Counted from the stretch's first letter, positions 16,350 to 25,795 are shown. The stretch: 45,422 bases of DNA from Hyphomonadaceae bacterium (GCA_022843225.1 JALHOC010000014.1:1-45422), one strand, 5' to 3'. The notes: generated by a model from the letters alone, not told the origin. Numbers and translations: made by a program.

Positions 16350-18166
16350 TGCTCAATCCTACAATCGACGCCGTCACGCGCCGCATTGCCGAACGCTCCG
16401 CCGAGCGTCGCCGGCGCTATCTCGATCTGATCGACGCGTACGATCCGACCACACCCGCGCGCGTGAAGCTCGCCGAGGCGAACCAGGCCCACACCTCCGC
16501 CGGGTGCGCGGTGCAGGACAAGACCATGTTGCTCGGCAGCAAATGGCCATCGATTGGCGTAGTAACGGCCTACAATGACATGCTCTCCGCGCACGCGCCT
16601 TATGAACGTTTCCCGGATCTCATCCGCAAAGCCGCGCGCGAGGCGGGCGCTGTCGCGCAAGTCGCGGGCGGCGTGCCGGCAATGTGCGATGGCGTCACGC
16701 AAGGCTTCGAGGGCATGGAGCTGTCGCTCTTTTCGCGCGATGTGATCGCGTTGAGCACAGCGGTGTCTCTCTCGCACGCGACTTTCGATTCAGCGCTTCT
16801 GCTTGGCATCTGCGACAAGATCGTGCCGGGGCTTTTGATTGGCGCGCTACGATTTCCGTGGTTGCCGGTGATCTTCGTGCCGGGCGGGCCGATGCCCTCG
16901 GGCTTGCCCAACAAGGAAAAGGCCGCGCGCCGGCAAGCGTTCGCAGAAGGCAAGATCGGGCGGGAGGCTTTGCTTCAGGCCGAAGCCGAGAGCTATCACG
17001 CGCCGGGAACGTGCACTTTCTACGGCACGGCGAACTCCAATCAGATGCTGATGGAGGTGATGGGCCTGCACCTGCCGGGCGCGGCGTTCGTCAATCCCAA
17101 CACGCCCTTGCGCGATGCGCTGACGGCGGCGGCGACGCACCGCGCCGGGCGCATCACCGGGCTCGGCGACGATTATCGTCCGATTGGCCGCATCATCGAT
17201 GAGAAGGCGATCGTCAATGCGATTGTCGGCCTCATGGCGACGGGCGGCTCGACCAACCATTTTATCCATCTGCCCGCGATCGCCGCCGCCGCAGGCATCA
17301 AGATCAATTGGGACGATTTTGCAGATATCTCACATGTAACGCCGCTGATGACGCGCATCTATCCTAATGGCGCGGCGGACGTGAACCATTTCCATGCTGC
17401 CGGTGGGATGGGGTTTCTGACCCGGGAACTGATCGACGCTGGCTTGCTGCACGCCGATATCGCAACCGTGACGCAAGGCGGGCTCGCGGCTTATGCGCAA
17501 GAGCCGTTCCTCGCGGGCGAGACCATCGCGTGGCGCGATGCGCCTGCTGCGAGCGGTGATGAAAGCATCTTGCGCGGCGCGCGCGCGCCATTTTCGACCG
17601 ATGGCGGATTACGGCTCCTGACCGGACCGCTTGGCCGCGCGGTGACGAAAGTGTCTGCGGTCGCTGAAGACAAACGCGCGGTGGAGGCGCCGGCGCTCGT
17701 GTTCGAGTCCCAAGCTGCGGTGCAGGCCGCTTTCAAGCAGGGCGCGCTCGATCGCGATTGCATCGTGGTGGTGCGCGGGCAGGGGCCGCGCGCCAATGGC
17801 ATGCCGGAATTGCACAAATTGATGCCGCTCTTGGGCGCGCTGCAGGATCGCGGCTTCAAGGTCGCGCTGGTGACGGACGGACGGATGTCAGGCGCGAGCG
17901 GCAAGGTGCTGGCCGCCATCCATGTCACGCCCGAGGCGGCTGAAGGCGGGGCGCTGGCGAAGCTGCGCGATGGCGATGTGGTGCGGGTGGATGGGGAGGC
18001 GGGGACGCTCTCGGTGATGGCCCCGGAGGATTGGACGGCCCGGTCGCCAGCCCCGATTGACCTTAACGGCAATGCACGGGGCGTCGGGCGCGAATTGTTT
18101 GCGTTATTCCGCCGCAACGCCGCCTCTGCTGAGGCGGGCGGCGGACCGTTGGGCGACCTCGACTAA
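16346..18166 (+). CDS. edd: Phosphogluconate dehydratase
   Basis: It dehydrates 6-phosphogluconate to 2-keto-3-deoxy-6-phosphogluconate, the committed Entner-Doudoroff step. The 606-aa protein (about 603 is usual) is of the IlvD/Edd iron-sulfur family. The cluster cysteines appear at C114 ([10 protein letters not shown]), C156 (GICDKIVPG) and in [13 protein letters not shown]; further landmarks are [15 protein letters not shown] and [11 protein letters not shown]. The start within the zwf stop region is chosen because the frame opens far upstream inside zwf. The eda aldolase is not adjacent. The gene ends 1 bp from the stop of a convergent 35-codon ORF. Confidence 0.97.
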   Translation: MMLNPTIDAVTRRIAERSAERRRRYLDLIDAYDPTTPARVKLAEANQAHTSAGCAVQDKTMLLGSKWPSIGVVTAYNDMLSAHAPYERFPDLIRKAAREAGAVAQVAGGVPAMCDGVTQGFEGMELSLFSRDVIALSTAVSLSHATFDSALLLGICDKIVPGLLIGALRFPWLPVIFVPGGPMPSGLPNKEKAARRQAFAEGKIGREALLQAEAESYHAPGTCTFYGTANSNQMLMEVMGLHLPGAAFVNPNTPLRDALTAAATHRAGRITGLGDDYRPIGRIIDEKAIVNAIVGLMATGGSTNHFIHLPAIAAAAGIKINWDDFADISHVTPLMTRIYPNGAADVNHFHAAGGMGFLTRELIDAGLLHADIATVTQGGLAAYAQEPFLAGETIAWRDAPAASGDESILRGARAPFSTDGGLRLLTGPLGRAVTKVSAVAEDKRAVEAPALVFESQAAVQAAFKQGALDRDCIVVVRGQGPRANGMPELHKLMPLLGALQDRGFKVALVTDGRMSGASGKVLAAIHVTPEAAEGGALAKLRDGDVVRVDGEAGTLSVMAPEDWTARSPAPIDLNGNARGVGRELFALFRRNAASAEAGGGPLGDLD

Positions 18167-18167
18167 A

Positions 18168-18275
18168 TCAGCGCTCGATGCCGAGGTCGGCGATCAGCAG
18201 CGACTTGAAGTCGTCACTCTTGCTGCCAAAGAGGCCGTTGAACCAGTCCGCCAGGGCTTTGAAGGCCATGCTCAT
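18168..18275 (-). CDS. Small 35-aa protein, unknown function
   Basis: On the minus strand an ATG at 18275 opens a 35-codon frame, MSMAFKALADWFNGLFGS and onward, ending in TGA at 18168-18170. A strong AAGGGG Shine-Dalgarno lies about 7 bases upstream of the ATG. The N-terminal half can form an amphipathic helix with aromatic residues on one face (F5, W11, F12, L15, F16) and the C-terminal half is acidic/basic mixed. It is tail-to-tail with edd, one base apart. I recognise no family; an inner-membrane-associated microprotein or a chance ORF are both possible, with the ribosome binding site and composition favouring a real gene. Confidence 0.5.
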   Translation of the reverse strand: MSMAFKALADWFNGLFGSKSDDFKSLLIADLGIER

Positions 18276-18498
18276 CGCGTTTCCCCTTCCGGGTCGTCTC
18301 GTCCTCCGCTTCTACGGAGGCCCAGCGCCCATCGTTTCATCAGTCCCTGAATCCAAGATGACGCAGATTCCGTGATTTGGATGCTCGTGGAGTAAACTTG
18401 CTCGAGCTGTGTTGTTGGCGACACGGTTTAGGGCTGAGTTGTGACATTCGCGTCCTTGCTGAAGCTTTAGGCGCCTGCCGTCACGTGGAAACGTGTCG

Positions 18499-18504
18499 TT
18501 AACC
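18499..18504 (+). promoter_or_regulatory. Possible CtrA half-site upstream of fliQ
   Basis: TTAACC at 18499-18504 lies 66 bp before the fliQ ATG, next to a small inverted repeat CACGT-GGAA-ACGTG (18482-18495). In Caulobacter, early flagellar operons including fliQ are CtrA targets with TTAA-N7-TTAA sites. Only one half is evident here. The surrounding 18276-18569 stretch (294 bp) holds no ORF I can support and presumably carries the fliQ promoter. Confidence 0.2.
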
Positions 18505-18569
18505 GTGGTGAGCGTCCTTGGGTGATGGGCCGGCAGAATTTGCCGGGTTCCTGAATCCGAGGAGCGGCC

Positions 18570-18833
18570 ATGAGCGGCGCTGAAGTTCTGGACATTGGGC
18601 GCGATGCGATCTGGGTGACGGTGCTGGTGGCGGCCGGCCCAATGATCGTGGGCCTTGTCGTGGGCCTAGTGGTGTCGCTGCTACAGACGCTGACGCAGAT
18701 TCAAGAACAGACCTTGGTGTTCGTGCCGAAGATATTGGCGATCTTCCTCTCGATCATTCTGTTTCTGCCGATCATGGGCGGGCTGTTGGGCGGCTTCACC
18801 CAGGGCATGTTTGAACGCATCGCGGCGTTCTGA
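18570..18833 (+). CDS. fliQ: Flagellar export gate protein FliQ
   Basis: FliQ is a small inner-membrane component of the flagellar type III export gate, assembling with FliP and FliR in the basal body. The 87-aa protein has the two long transmembrane helices typical of FliQ/SpaQ, with VLVAAGPMIVGLVVGLVVSLLQ, the LTQIQEQTL linker and a second helix through ILAIFLSIILFLP. A GAGGAG Shine-Dalgarno precedes the ATG. It begins a tight run fliQ-fliR-flhB-cckA; fliR starts one base after its stop. FliP is not in the window. Confidence 0.95.
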   Translation: MSGAEVLDIGRDAIWVTVLVAAGPMIVGLVVGLVVSLLQTLTQIQEQTLVFVPKILAIFLSIILFLPIMGGLLGGFTQGMFERIAAF

Positions 18834-18834
18834 C

Positions 18835-19590
18835 ATGGACCTCACGATCTACGGCATCGAGATCTGGGCGACAGCGCTGCTGTTCGCGCGTCTCGGCGCC
18901 ATGATCATGTTGCTGCCGGGCTTCGGCGAAACCGTTGTTCCGGCGCGCGTGCGGCTCGCCTTCGCTTTGGTGTTCGCGATCATGCTGTCGCCGACCTTGG
19001 CGGATCGCATGCCGCCTCCGGGCGACACCGTATGGAGCATGGCGTTCCAGATTGGCTCCGAGACGCTGATTGGCGCGCTGCTGGGCGGCGCGGCGCGCAT
19101 TCTGGTCTCCGCGACCGCGACAGCCGGGCAAATCATTGGCCTCGAAATCGGCTTGGCTTTCGCGCAGACGGCTGATCCGACCATGACGCAATCGGGTCAG
19201 CTTATGGCGGTGTTCCTGAGCTTGCTCGGCGTAACGTTGATTTTCGCGACTGGCTTGCATCACATGTTCATTGAAGGCGTCGCGGGCTCCTACGACATCA
19301 TCGCGCCCGGCGCCGTAGCCCCCGTTGGCGACGCTGCGCAGCTTGCGCTGGAAGCCACCGCCACGTCGTTCCGTGTCGGGTTTCAGATCGCGATGCCTTT
19401 GATCGCGGCGGGCCTGATCTTTCGTCTCGGGCTTGGCGTGCTGTCGCGGCTTATTCCGCAGATCCAGGTGTTTTTCATCGCTTTGCCGTTGCAGGTGATG
19501 GGCGGGCTTGTGGTCTTCGCGCTGGGCCTTTCAACCGGCATGCTCATCTGGCTCGATAGCCTCGAGCGCTACGCCAACTGGCTGAGGTAA
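18835..19590 (+). CDS. fliR: Flagellar export gate protein FliR
   Basis: FliR is an inner-membrane component of the export gate that packs with FliP and FliQ. The 251-aa protein has about six hydrophobic segments, the early FARLGAMIMLLPGFGE region, VRLAFALVFAIMLSP and the mid-protein LEIGLAFAQTADPTMTQSG followed by the conserved hydrophobic LMAVFLSLLGVTLIFATGLH. The start at 18835 (MDLTIYG) is favoured over an in-frame start inside fliQ. It is 4 bp from flhB. Confidence 0.94.
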   Translation: MDLTIYGIEIWATALLFARLGAMIMLLPGFGETVVPARVRLAFALVFAIMLSPTLADRMPPPGDTVWSMAFQIGSETLIGALLGGAARILVSATATAGQIIGLEIGLAFAQTADPTMTQSGQLMAVFLSLLGVTLIFATGLHHMFIEGVAGSYDIIAPGAVAPVGDAAQLALEATATSFRVGFQIAMPLIAAGLIFRLGLGVLSRLIPQIQVFFIALPLQVMGGLVVFALGLSTGMLIWLDSLERYANWLR

Positions 19591-19594
19591 GGCC

Positions 19595-20683
19595 GTGGCC
19601 GAGCAAAACGAAGATGATAAAACCGAAGAGCCGACGCCGCGAAAGCTGGAGCAGGCGCGCGAGAAGGGCGACATCATCTATTCCACGGAGGTGGGCTCGG
19701 CGCTGTCTCTGTTGGCGGCGACGGGTGTGGTGGCGTTTCTCTCCGGGCCCATCGCGGGCGACACAGCGCAGAGCCTGATCGGCTTCATCTCGATGCCTGA
19801 TCAGTACTCGACCGAGCCTGCGGCTTTGACTTCGATCTTCATCAGCCTGGGTCTAAAGTGCGCGATGATCCTTGGGCTCGCGATGCTGGCGTTCTCGGTC
19901 GCGGGTGTAGTCTCGCGCTACGTGCAGGACAAACCCACCTTCACGTCCGAAAAGCTCCAGCCGAAGGTCGAGAAGATCAATCCGATCGAAGGCTTCAAGC
20001 GCGTGTTCGGCAAGGCGGCGGCGGCCGCCTTCCTCAAGTCGGTGGCGAAGCTTCTGGTTGTCGGCGGTGCGTTGGCGTGGGCGCTCTGGCCGCACAACGC
20101 CGAACTCGAAAATCTCTCTCTGCTTGACCCCGCGGCGCTCTTACCGTTCGTGAAGGACCGCGCGGTGGCGCTCATGATCGCGCTGGCGAGTGCGGCAACG
20201 CTGCTCGCGGTGATTGATTATGTGATGACGCGCCAGTCTTTCATGGAGCGCATGAAGATGAGTCGGCGCGAAATTCGCGACGAGTACCGGCTCAGCGAAG
20301 GCGACCCGATGGTCAAGGCGAAGCTGCGCCAGGTGCGCACCCAGCGCTCGCGACTGCGCATGCTGCAATCGATGCCGCAAGCCAGCGTGGTCGTCACCAA
20401 CCCGACTCACTACGCGGTTGCGCTGCGCTACGAGGAGGGCGAGACGCCCGCGCCGATCTGCCTGGCCAAGGGCGTCGATGCGGTGGCGCAACGGATTCGC
20501 GAAGCAGCGGAAGAGCACGGTATTCCGATCGTGGAAGACCCCCCTTTGGCGCGGGCGTTGTTCGCTACCGCGGAGGTGGACGAGCCGATTCCCAAAGAAC
20601 ATTACGAGGCGGTCGCCAAGGTGATCGGCTTCGTTCTGCGACTGGCGCGCCGCCGAGGCCGGGCCAGGGCAGCGAAAAGATAG
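19595..20683 (+). CDS. flhB: Flagellar export switch protein FlhB
   Basis: FlhB controls the substrate-specificity switch of flagellar export from hook to filament proteins. The 362-aa protein starts with GTG and the family N-terminus EDDKTEEPTPRKLEQAREKG, has four transmembrane segments, and a cytoplasmic domain with the autocleavage motif N269-P-T-H272 in VVTNPTHYAVALRY. The C-terminal tail is very basic. The gene is 11 bp upstream of the CckA-type kinase. Its length is normal. Confidence 0.96.
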   Translation: MAEQNEDDKTEEPTPRKLEQAREKGDIIYSTEVGSALSLLAATGVVAFLSGPIAGDTAQSLIGFISMPDQYSTEPAALTSIFISLGLKCAMILGLAMLAFSVAGVVSRYVQDKPTFTSEKLQPKVEKINPIEGFKRVFGKAAAAAFLKSVAKLLVVGGALAWALWPHNAELENLSLLDPAALLPFVKDRAVALMIALASAATLLAVIDYVMTRQSFMERMKMSRREIRDEYRLSEGDPMVKAKLRQVRTQRSRLRMLQSMPQASVVVTNPTHYAVALRYEEGETPAPICLAKGVDAVAQRIREAAEEHGIPIVEDPPLARALFATAEVDEPIPKEHYEAVAKVIGFVLRLARRRGRARAAKR

Positions 20684-20694
20684 CGGAGAGCCCT

Positions 20695-23301
20695 ATGGCG
20701 GATGGATTCGGTGTCGCGCATGGCCGTGCTCTGGGGCCCGAATCGGGGTCAAGTGCGTCCGTAAGCGCGCTGATGACAGACCATGCACACCCCACACCCC
20801 CGCGAAGCGGCGGGCGGCTAGACCCGCTCCAGATCTTATTCTGGATCGCGGTGGCTGTTGGCTTGGCGGCGGCTGGCGTTGCCATCACGGCCGGGCCGTC
20901 GGTGGGCCAGTCGGGCGCGGTGTTGCTCGTGCTCGTGGCTGCGTCCGGCATGGTGTTGTTTTTTTGGATGTCGCGCGGCGCCGGTAGCAAGCACGGCGCC
21001 TTTCCCGAGCGCGGCGCTGTGGCGGCGTCGGCGCTGATGTCTGGGCGCAGCGAGTTCGCGCTGATCGAAGCGATGGATGAGCCGGCTTTGATCACCGACA
21101 AGAGCTTATCGCCGCTTGCGGCGAACGCGGCGTATCTGGACATCGCGGAATCCGCCGGCGTGTTGGGCGAGAGTGATCGCCCGCCGATGATGAGCCGGCT
21201 GTTTGGCGGCGATCCGGTGCTGTCGGCGCCGATGTTCAGATTGTCCAAGGCCGCGCAATCTGGCCAAGCCCGGCGCGAGGACTTACCCGCGACGAGCGCG
21301 CTGAACGGTAAGCTCGTGCGATATCAGGCCAGCGTCGGCCCCGCGTCCAATGGCTGCGTATTGTGGCGCTTGCGCGAAACCGGCGTAGCTGGTGAGCACG
21401 CTGCCCCTGCAGGGGAGGGTGCGCGCGATCTGTTCCTGGACGATTCACCCGTGGGCTTCTTCGCCGCACAAGCCGATGGCGCTATTGTCTATATGAACCG
21501 AGCCCTGCGCTCGGTTCTGGGCATTGGCGACGATCCGACCCCGCTGCGTGTCAAGGATGTCGTGCGCGAGGATGCGGCGCGCCTGATCCGGCGCGATCGC
21601 CGTGGCTTTGGCCCCGCGCGCGCGCGCATTACATTGAAGGCCCGCGATGGCGTCGACACGCAAGCCTCGGCGCTCTCCTTCTGGCCCATCGACGAGGGGG
21701 ACGGCGCTTCGCGCACCTTCGTGTTTTTCACCGAAGCGGAATCGCCGGAAACCAGCGCACCTCAGCGGGTCGAAACCGATGGCGTTGACAGCGTGTTCGC
21801 GCATGCGCCGTTCGGGGTCGCGGTGCTTGATGGGATCGATCCGGCCTCCACGGCGCTGCTCGATTCCAACATGGCGCTGATGGACATGACGCAGGGCCGC
21901 GCCACGCCGGGCGCGCCGTTTGCGGACTTATTCGATGCCTCCGAAGGTCCCGCCGCTTTGGCGCAGCGTCTGCGCATGGCGATGAACGACCCGGTCGAGA
22001 TCACGCTCGCCACCAATCCGCCAATCGCGGTGCACGTGCACTTCGCGCGCGGCGCCGATGGCAAAGGCCTCGCTTACGTGATGAATGTGAGCCAGCAGCG
22101 CGAACTCGAAACTCGCCTCGCGCAGTCCGAAAAGATGCGCGAGATCGGCGAGCTTGCCGCAGGTGTCGCGCATGACTTCAACAATCTGCTCACCGTCGTG
22201 ATGCAGACGTGCTCGTTCCTGTTGCGCCGCCACCCGGTGGGCGACGCCGATTATCCAATGCTGCGCGAGATTTCCGATCACGCCACCACGGCGAAGGAGT
22301 TATCGGAAATGTTGCGCGCCTATGCACGCCAGCAGACCTTTGCGCGCGAAGTGTTCGACGTCGGCGATTTTGTCGGCTCGCGGCAGGAATTGATCCGGCG
22401 CATTCTCGGCGCCTCGATCCAATACGAAATCCGCCATGGGCGCGATCTGCCCTATGTGAAGGTGGACAAAACCCAGCTTGAGCGCGTGATCGTCAATCTC
22501 GCCACCAATGCGCGCGACGCGATGACGCCCAAGGGCGCGCAGCTGCCGAAGGATGGCAAGCTTACGATGCGCACCTCGCGCATCAGCGCGGAAGCCGCGC
22601 GGGGGCTGGGCCACAATCCGATCGAGGACGGCGAGTACGTAATGATCGAGGTCGAAGACACGGGCTCGGGCATCAAGCCCGAGCACGCGGCGAAAATCTT
22701 CCGCCCGTATCATTCGACCAAGGAGGCCGGCAAAGGCACGGGCCTCGGCCTCGCCACCTCCTATGGCATCATCAAGCAATCGGGCGGCTACATCTTCTTC
22801 ACCTCGAAGCTCGGCCAAGGCACGACATTCCGCATCTTCCTTCCGGCCTATGAGCCGACGCAGGAAGAGATCCAAGACATCATGGAAAAGGAGCGCGCTT
22901 TGCTCGCGCCGCCTACCAAGGACGTCGCGGGCCGCGGCAAAATCCTATTCGTCGAGGATCAGACAGCCGTGCGCCGCTCGATTGTGCGTAATCTGAAAGA
23001 GTGCGGCTATGAGGTCGAAGAGGCCGAGAACGGCGAAGAGGCGCTCGAAATTCTAGGCCGCAAGCCCGGCGCCTTCGACATCATCATCTCCGACGTCTCG
23101 ATGCCGATCATGACCGGCCCGGAGATGCTGCAGGAAGCGGGCACGGAGATGATCGGCGCGGCGAAAGTGCTGTTCCTGTCAGGCTATGCGCCCGAAAGCT
23201 TCAGCCACATGCTGGAGAATTATCCGGTGCATTATATGAGCAAGCCCGTGACTATGGAGCAGCTCGTGGGCCGGGTGAAGGAGATTTTGGCGGCGGCGTG
23301 A
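20695..23301 (+). CDS. cckA: Hybrid histidine kinase, CckA-type cell-cycle kinase
   Basis: In Caulobacter CckA phosphorylates or dephosphorylates CtrA and CpdR through ChpT and so sets cell-cycle and flagellar timing. This 868-aa protein has two N-terminal membrane helices (about 47-66 and 75-92), three PAS-like regions (about 120-225, 245-345, 365-465; the first and third are divergent), a HisKA domain with His493 in GVAHDFNNLLT, an ATPase domain (N605 box, DTGSGI about 655-660, GTGLGL about 681-686), and a C-terminal receiver with acidic E754/D755, phospho-acceptor D800 and K850. A GGAGAG Shine-Dalgarno precedes the ATG; a later Met27 is an alternative start. Gene order fliQ-fliR-flhB-cckA supports orthology. 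Confidence 0.93.
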   Translation: MADGFGVAHGRALGPESGSSASVSALMTDHAHPTPPRSGGRLDPLQILFWIAVAVGLAAAGVAITAGPSVGQSGAVLLVLVAASGMVLFFWMSRGAGSKHGAFPERGAVAASALMSGRSEFALIEAMDEPALITDKSLSPLAANAAYLDIAESAGVLGESDRPPMMSRLFGGDPVLSAPMFRLSKAAQSGQARREDLPATSALNGKLVRYQASVGPASNGCVLWRLRETGVAGEHAAPAGEGARDLFLDDSPVGFFAAQADGAIVYMNRALRSVLGIGDDPTPLRVKDVVREDAARLIRRDRRGFGPARARITLKARDGVDTQASALSFWPIDEGDGASRTFVFFTEAESPETSAPQRVETDGVDSVFAHAPFGVAVLDGIDPASTALLDSNMALMDMTQGRATPGAPFADLFDASEGPAALAQRLRMAMNDPVEITLATNPPIAVHVHFARGADGKGLAYVMNVSQQRELETRLAQSEKMREIGELAAGVAHDFNNLLTVVMQTCSFLLRRHPVGDADYPMLREISDHATTAKELSEMLRAYARQQTFAREVFDVGDFVGSRQELIRRILGASIQYEIRHGRDLPYVKVDKTQLERVIVNLATNARDAMTPKGAQLPKDGKLTMRTSRISAEAARGLGHNPIEDGEYVMIEVEDTGSGIKPEHAAKIFRPYHSTKEAGKGTGLGLATSYGIIKQSGGYIFFTSKLGQGTTFRIFLPAYEPTQEEIQDIMEKERALLAPPTKDVAGRGKILFVEDQTAVRRSIVRNLKECGYEVEEAENGEEALEILGRKPGAFDIIISDVSMPIMTGPEMLQEAGTEMIGAAKVLFLSGYAPESFSHMLENYPVHYMSKPVTMEQLVGRVKEILAAA

Positions 23302-23351
23302 GGGGTCTTGGCCGGGAGTTCGCTTCCGCCCGCATATTTGTGGCGCGCTCG

Positions 23352-24160
23352 TCAACGTGCCCCCAGCAAACCCAGAAAACCGCCAGATGTGAGCAAAGCC
23401 GCGTTCGCCAAGGCGAGCGGCAGCGAGACGTGGCCGGGCGCCACGATAAACACTGGGCGCCATGTCGGCGCGAACTTGGATTTGTAGGAGCGCAACCCCT
23501 TGAACCCGTAAAAATCCTCGCCGCCTTCGTAGAGCGTGGCGCCGAGTTTGCTCAACAATGGCGCATAGCGTGAGGCCGAAAGCCCGGCGAGCGGCGTCAT
23601 GCCGAGATCGATGGATTTAAATCCCGCAGCCTTGCTCCACTCGATGGCGCCGACGAACAGATAATCCATCACGCCATGGAGCGCGTCCTGTCCGTGGCGC
23701 ATCAGATCGACAGAGATTTCCCCAAGATCATGCGCGCTGGCGCCAGAAGCAGCGCGATTACGCTCAATCCAGTCGCCTCTTCCCAGTCTAACGCTTTAAA
23801 CAGCGAGAAAATCGCTCCCGCTACTAACAACGCCAACGCGATCCAGTAAGCGCCATCAAGACGCCGCCACAACCCGCCTGCAACGATCAGCAGCAGCATG
23901 CCGACGATGGAGGCAAGAAAGTGAGACAGCTCTGCCGCCGCGAGCGGCCACATACGCAGCAGGGCGTCAAGCCTATCTGGCAAGGCGGGTTGAGCCGCTG
24001 ACGCCAACAGCGCCAGCCCGCCCAAAAATGTGAGCACCGAAAACACTGGCGGGGCGATCTCGCGGGCGGCCACGCGCCACCCAAAAGCGCCGTCACGACC
24101 TGTGTTCACCGCCAGGTCAGAGTTGAACTCTACCACCGCCGCGCGTGTCCGCTTTGTCAT
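23352..24160 (-). pseudogene. mprF (phosphatidylglycerol lysyltransferase) remnant with internal deletion
   Basis: Two adjacent minus-strand frames both look like MprF. The first (24160-23702, 152 aa) matches the membrane segment just before the synthase domain: an AAAELSHFLAS helix, LWRRLDGAYWIALALLVAG and FKALDWEEA. The second (23702-23352) matches the last ~115 residues of the DUF2156 synthase domain: SVDLMRHGQDALHGVMDYLF, IDLGMTPLAGL, FYGFKGLRSYKSKF. At about 23700 the frames change: the first ends in SLSI-stop, while the shifted frame reads ISVDLMRHG, the normal family sequence. Roughly 300 central residues (most of the acyltransferase) and the N-terminal flippase helices are missing. 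The protein cannot make lysyl-phosphatidylglycerol; the 152-aa frame could still be expressed as a small membrane protein. Confidence 0.75.
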
Positions 24161-24193
24161 TCTGTTTCCAATGAAATCGAGAGTAACCTGATC

Positions 24194-24553
24194 TTAATCG
24201 CGCCCCTCATCGACATGCATGGCGTGCAAGACGCGGTGCAATACGGGTGCGAGCACCACGCCAGAGGTCAAGACAATGATCAGTCCGCAGAATAACGCGT
24301 AGAACCCGGCAAACAATTTCCCGGCGTCGCTATGGAGCGTGTCCACGGGCCCCATCCCGCCCAGCAACATCGCCGCATTGAGAAATGCGTCGAGCCAATC
24401 CATCCGTTCGGTGAGCCGATAGCCGAGCATGCCGAGGCTGAGCGCGAAAAGAATAAGCCCAATAGCCGCGGCCAAGCTCCGCCCAAGCCTGCCCAGGAAG
24501 ACCGTATGGCTGGCCAGACGATCGCGTCGGCGCTCAAATCGGAACAAATTCAT
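24194..24553 (-). CDS. Small membrane protein, ion-channel-2-like
   Basis: This is a 119-aa protein with a basic cytoplasmic N-terminus (MNLFRFERRRDRL), a first transmembrane helix (AAAIGLILFALSLGMLGY), a loop entering a re-entrant segment FLNAAMLLGGMGPVDTL and a last helix (FAGFYALFCGLIIVLTSGVVL). The TM-pore-TM layout with GGMGP at the pore position resembles two-TM ion-channel domain proteins, but the potassium filter TVGYG is absent, so ion selectivity cannot be assigned. AGAGGA lies upstream of the ATG. It is followed 33 bp later by the mprF remnant on the same strand. Confidence 0.65.
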   Translation of the reverse strand: MNLFRFERRRDRLASHTVFLGRLGRSLAAAIGLILFALSLGMLGYRLTERMDWLDAFLNAAMLLGGMGPVDTLHSDAGKLFAGFYALFCGLIIVLTSGVVLAPVLHRVLHAMHVDEGRD

Positions 24554-24607
24554 GCGCGTGCCGTCCTCTGCCGGCGATCCTACTGAGTTGCGGGCGCGCG
24601 CCCAAAA

Positions 24608-24622
24608 GTTCCCCTTGTGTTC
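24608..24622 (+). promoter_or_regulatory. LexA (SOS) box of recA
   Basis: GTTC-CCCTTGT-GTTC matches exactly the alphaproteobacterial LexA operator GTTC-N7-GTTC. It overlaps a plausible -35 (TTGTGT, 24615-24620) with a -10-like TACAAA at 24637-24642 (16-bp spacer), so LexA binding would block RNA polymerase. The recA start lies about 100 bp downstream. Confidence 0.85.
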
Positions 24623-24718
24623 CAGAACAAAAGTGGTACAAAGAGATTCTAACTGAACGGAGGTCCCGGTTATCGACTCCGGGGCATGGACTCAGGGCAA
24701 GCGGGAGGCGGAAAAGCG

Positions 24719-25795
24719 ATGTCCAAGCTGAAACTGGTTGAGACGGATATGGAAACCGACAAGCAGAAGGCGCTGACCGCCGCCCTGAAGCAGATCGATC
24801 AGGCCTTTGGCAAGGGTTCGGTCATGCGCCTGGGCGAGAAGCCGGTGGTGGAGATCGAGTCGATTTCCACGGGCTCGCTGTCGCTCGATATCGCGCTGGG
24901 CATTGGCGGCCTGCCCAAGGGCCGGATCGTGGAAATCTACGGTCCCGAAAGCTCGGGCAAAACCACGCTCGCTCTGCATTGCATTGCCGAGGCGCAAAAG
25001 TCTGGCGGCGTGTGCGCCTTCGTGGACGCCGAGCACGCGCTCGATCCGATCTATGCCCGCAAGCTCGGGGTTGATCTCGACGATCTCCTGGTGTCGCAGC
25101 CCGACACGGGCGAGCAGGCGCTGGAAATCACCGACACTTTGGTGCGTTCGGGCGCGATCGACGTGCTGGTGGTGGATTCGGTGGCGGCATTGACGCCGCG
25201 CGCGGAAATCGAAGGCGAGATGGGCGATCAATTACCGGGTCTGCAAGCGCGGCTGATGAGCCAGGCTTTGCGCAAGCTCACGGGCTCGATCAACAAGTCG
25301 AAGACACTCGTCATCTTCATCAATCAGATCCGCATGAAGATCGGCGTGATGTACGGCAATCCGGAGACCACAACCGGCGGCAACGCGCTGAAATTCTACG
25401 CGTCGGTGCGCCTCGATATTCGCCGCACAGGCCAGATCAAGGAGCGCGATGAAGTCGTAGGTTCTGAAACGCGCGTCAAAGTGGTGAAAAACAAGGTCGC
25501 GCCGCCGTTCAAGCAGGTGCAGTTCGACATCATCTATGGCGAAGGCATCTCTAAGACGGGCGAGTTGATCGAGCTTGGCGTCAAAGCCGGCGTGATCGAC
25601 AAATCCGGCGCCTGGTACGCCTATGGCAGCCAGAAGATCGGCCAAGGCAAGGAAGCCGCCCGCCGCTTCTTGAAAGAGAACAAGGCGGTCGCGCTCGATA
25701 TCGAGGATAAGATTCGCGGCAAGTCTTCGGTCGTGGCCGATGCGATGTACTCGCCACCGACGGATGACGAGGCCAAGGACGCTGCGGAAGGCTAA
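24719..25795 (+). CDS. recA: Recombinase A
   Basis: RecA forms ATP-dependent filaments on single-stranded DNA for homologous recombination and activates LexA self-cleavage. From the start at 24719 ([10 protein letters not shown], with GGAGG upstream) it is 358 aa. Walker A GPESSGKT is at 75-82, the Walker B region is [12 protein letters not shown], the L2 loop region follows [21 protein letters not shown], and the tail is acidic. An earlier in-frame Met (24686) is possible. An alphaproteobacterial SOS box lies upstream. The recA-alaS order is common in this class. Confidence 0.98.
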   Translation: MSKLKLVETDMETDKQKALTAALKQIDQAFGKGSVMRLGEKPVVEIESISTGSLSLDIALGIGGLPKGRIVEIYGPESSGKTTLALHCIAEAQKSGGVCAFVDAEHALDPIYARKLGVDLDDLLVSQPDTGEQALEITDTLVRSGAIDVLVVDSVAALTPRAEIEGEMGDQLPGLQARLMSQALRKLTGSINKSKTLVIFINQIRMKIGVMYGNPETTTGGNALKFYASVRLDIRRTGQIKERDEVVGSETRVKVVKNKVAPPFKQVQFDIIYGEGISKTGELIELGVKAGVIDKSGAWYAYGSQKIGQGKEAARRFLKENKAVALDIEDKIRGKSSVVADAMYSPPTDDEAKDAAEG

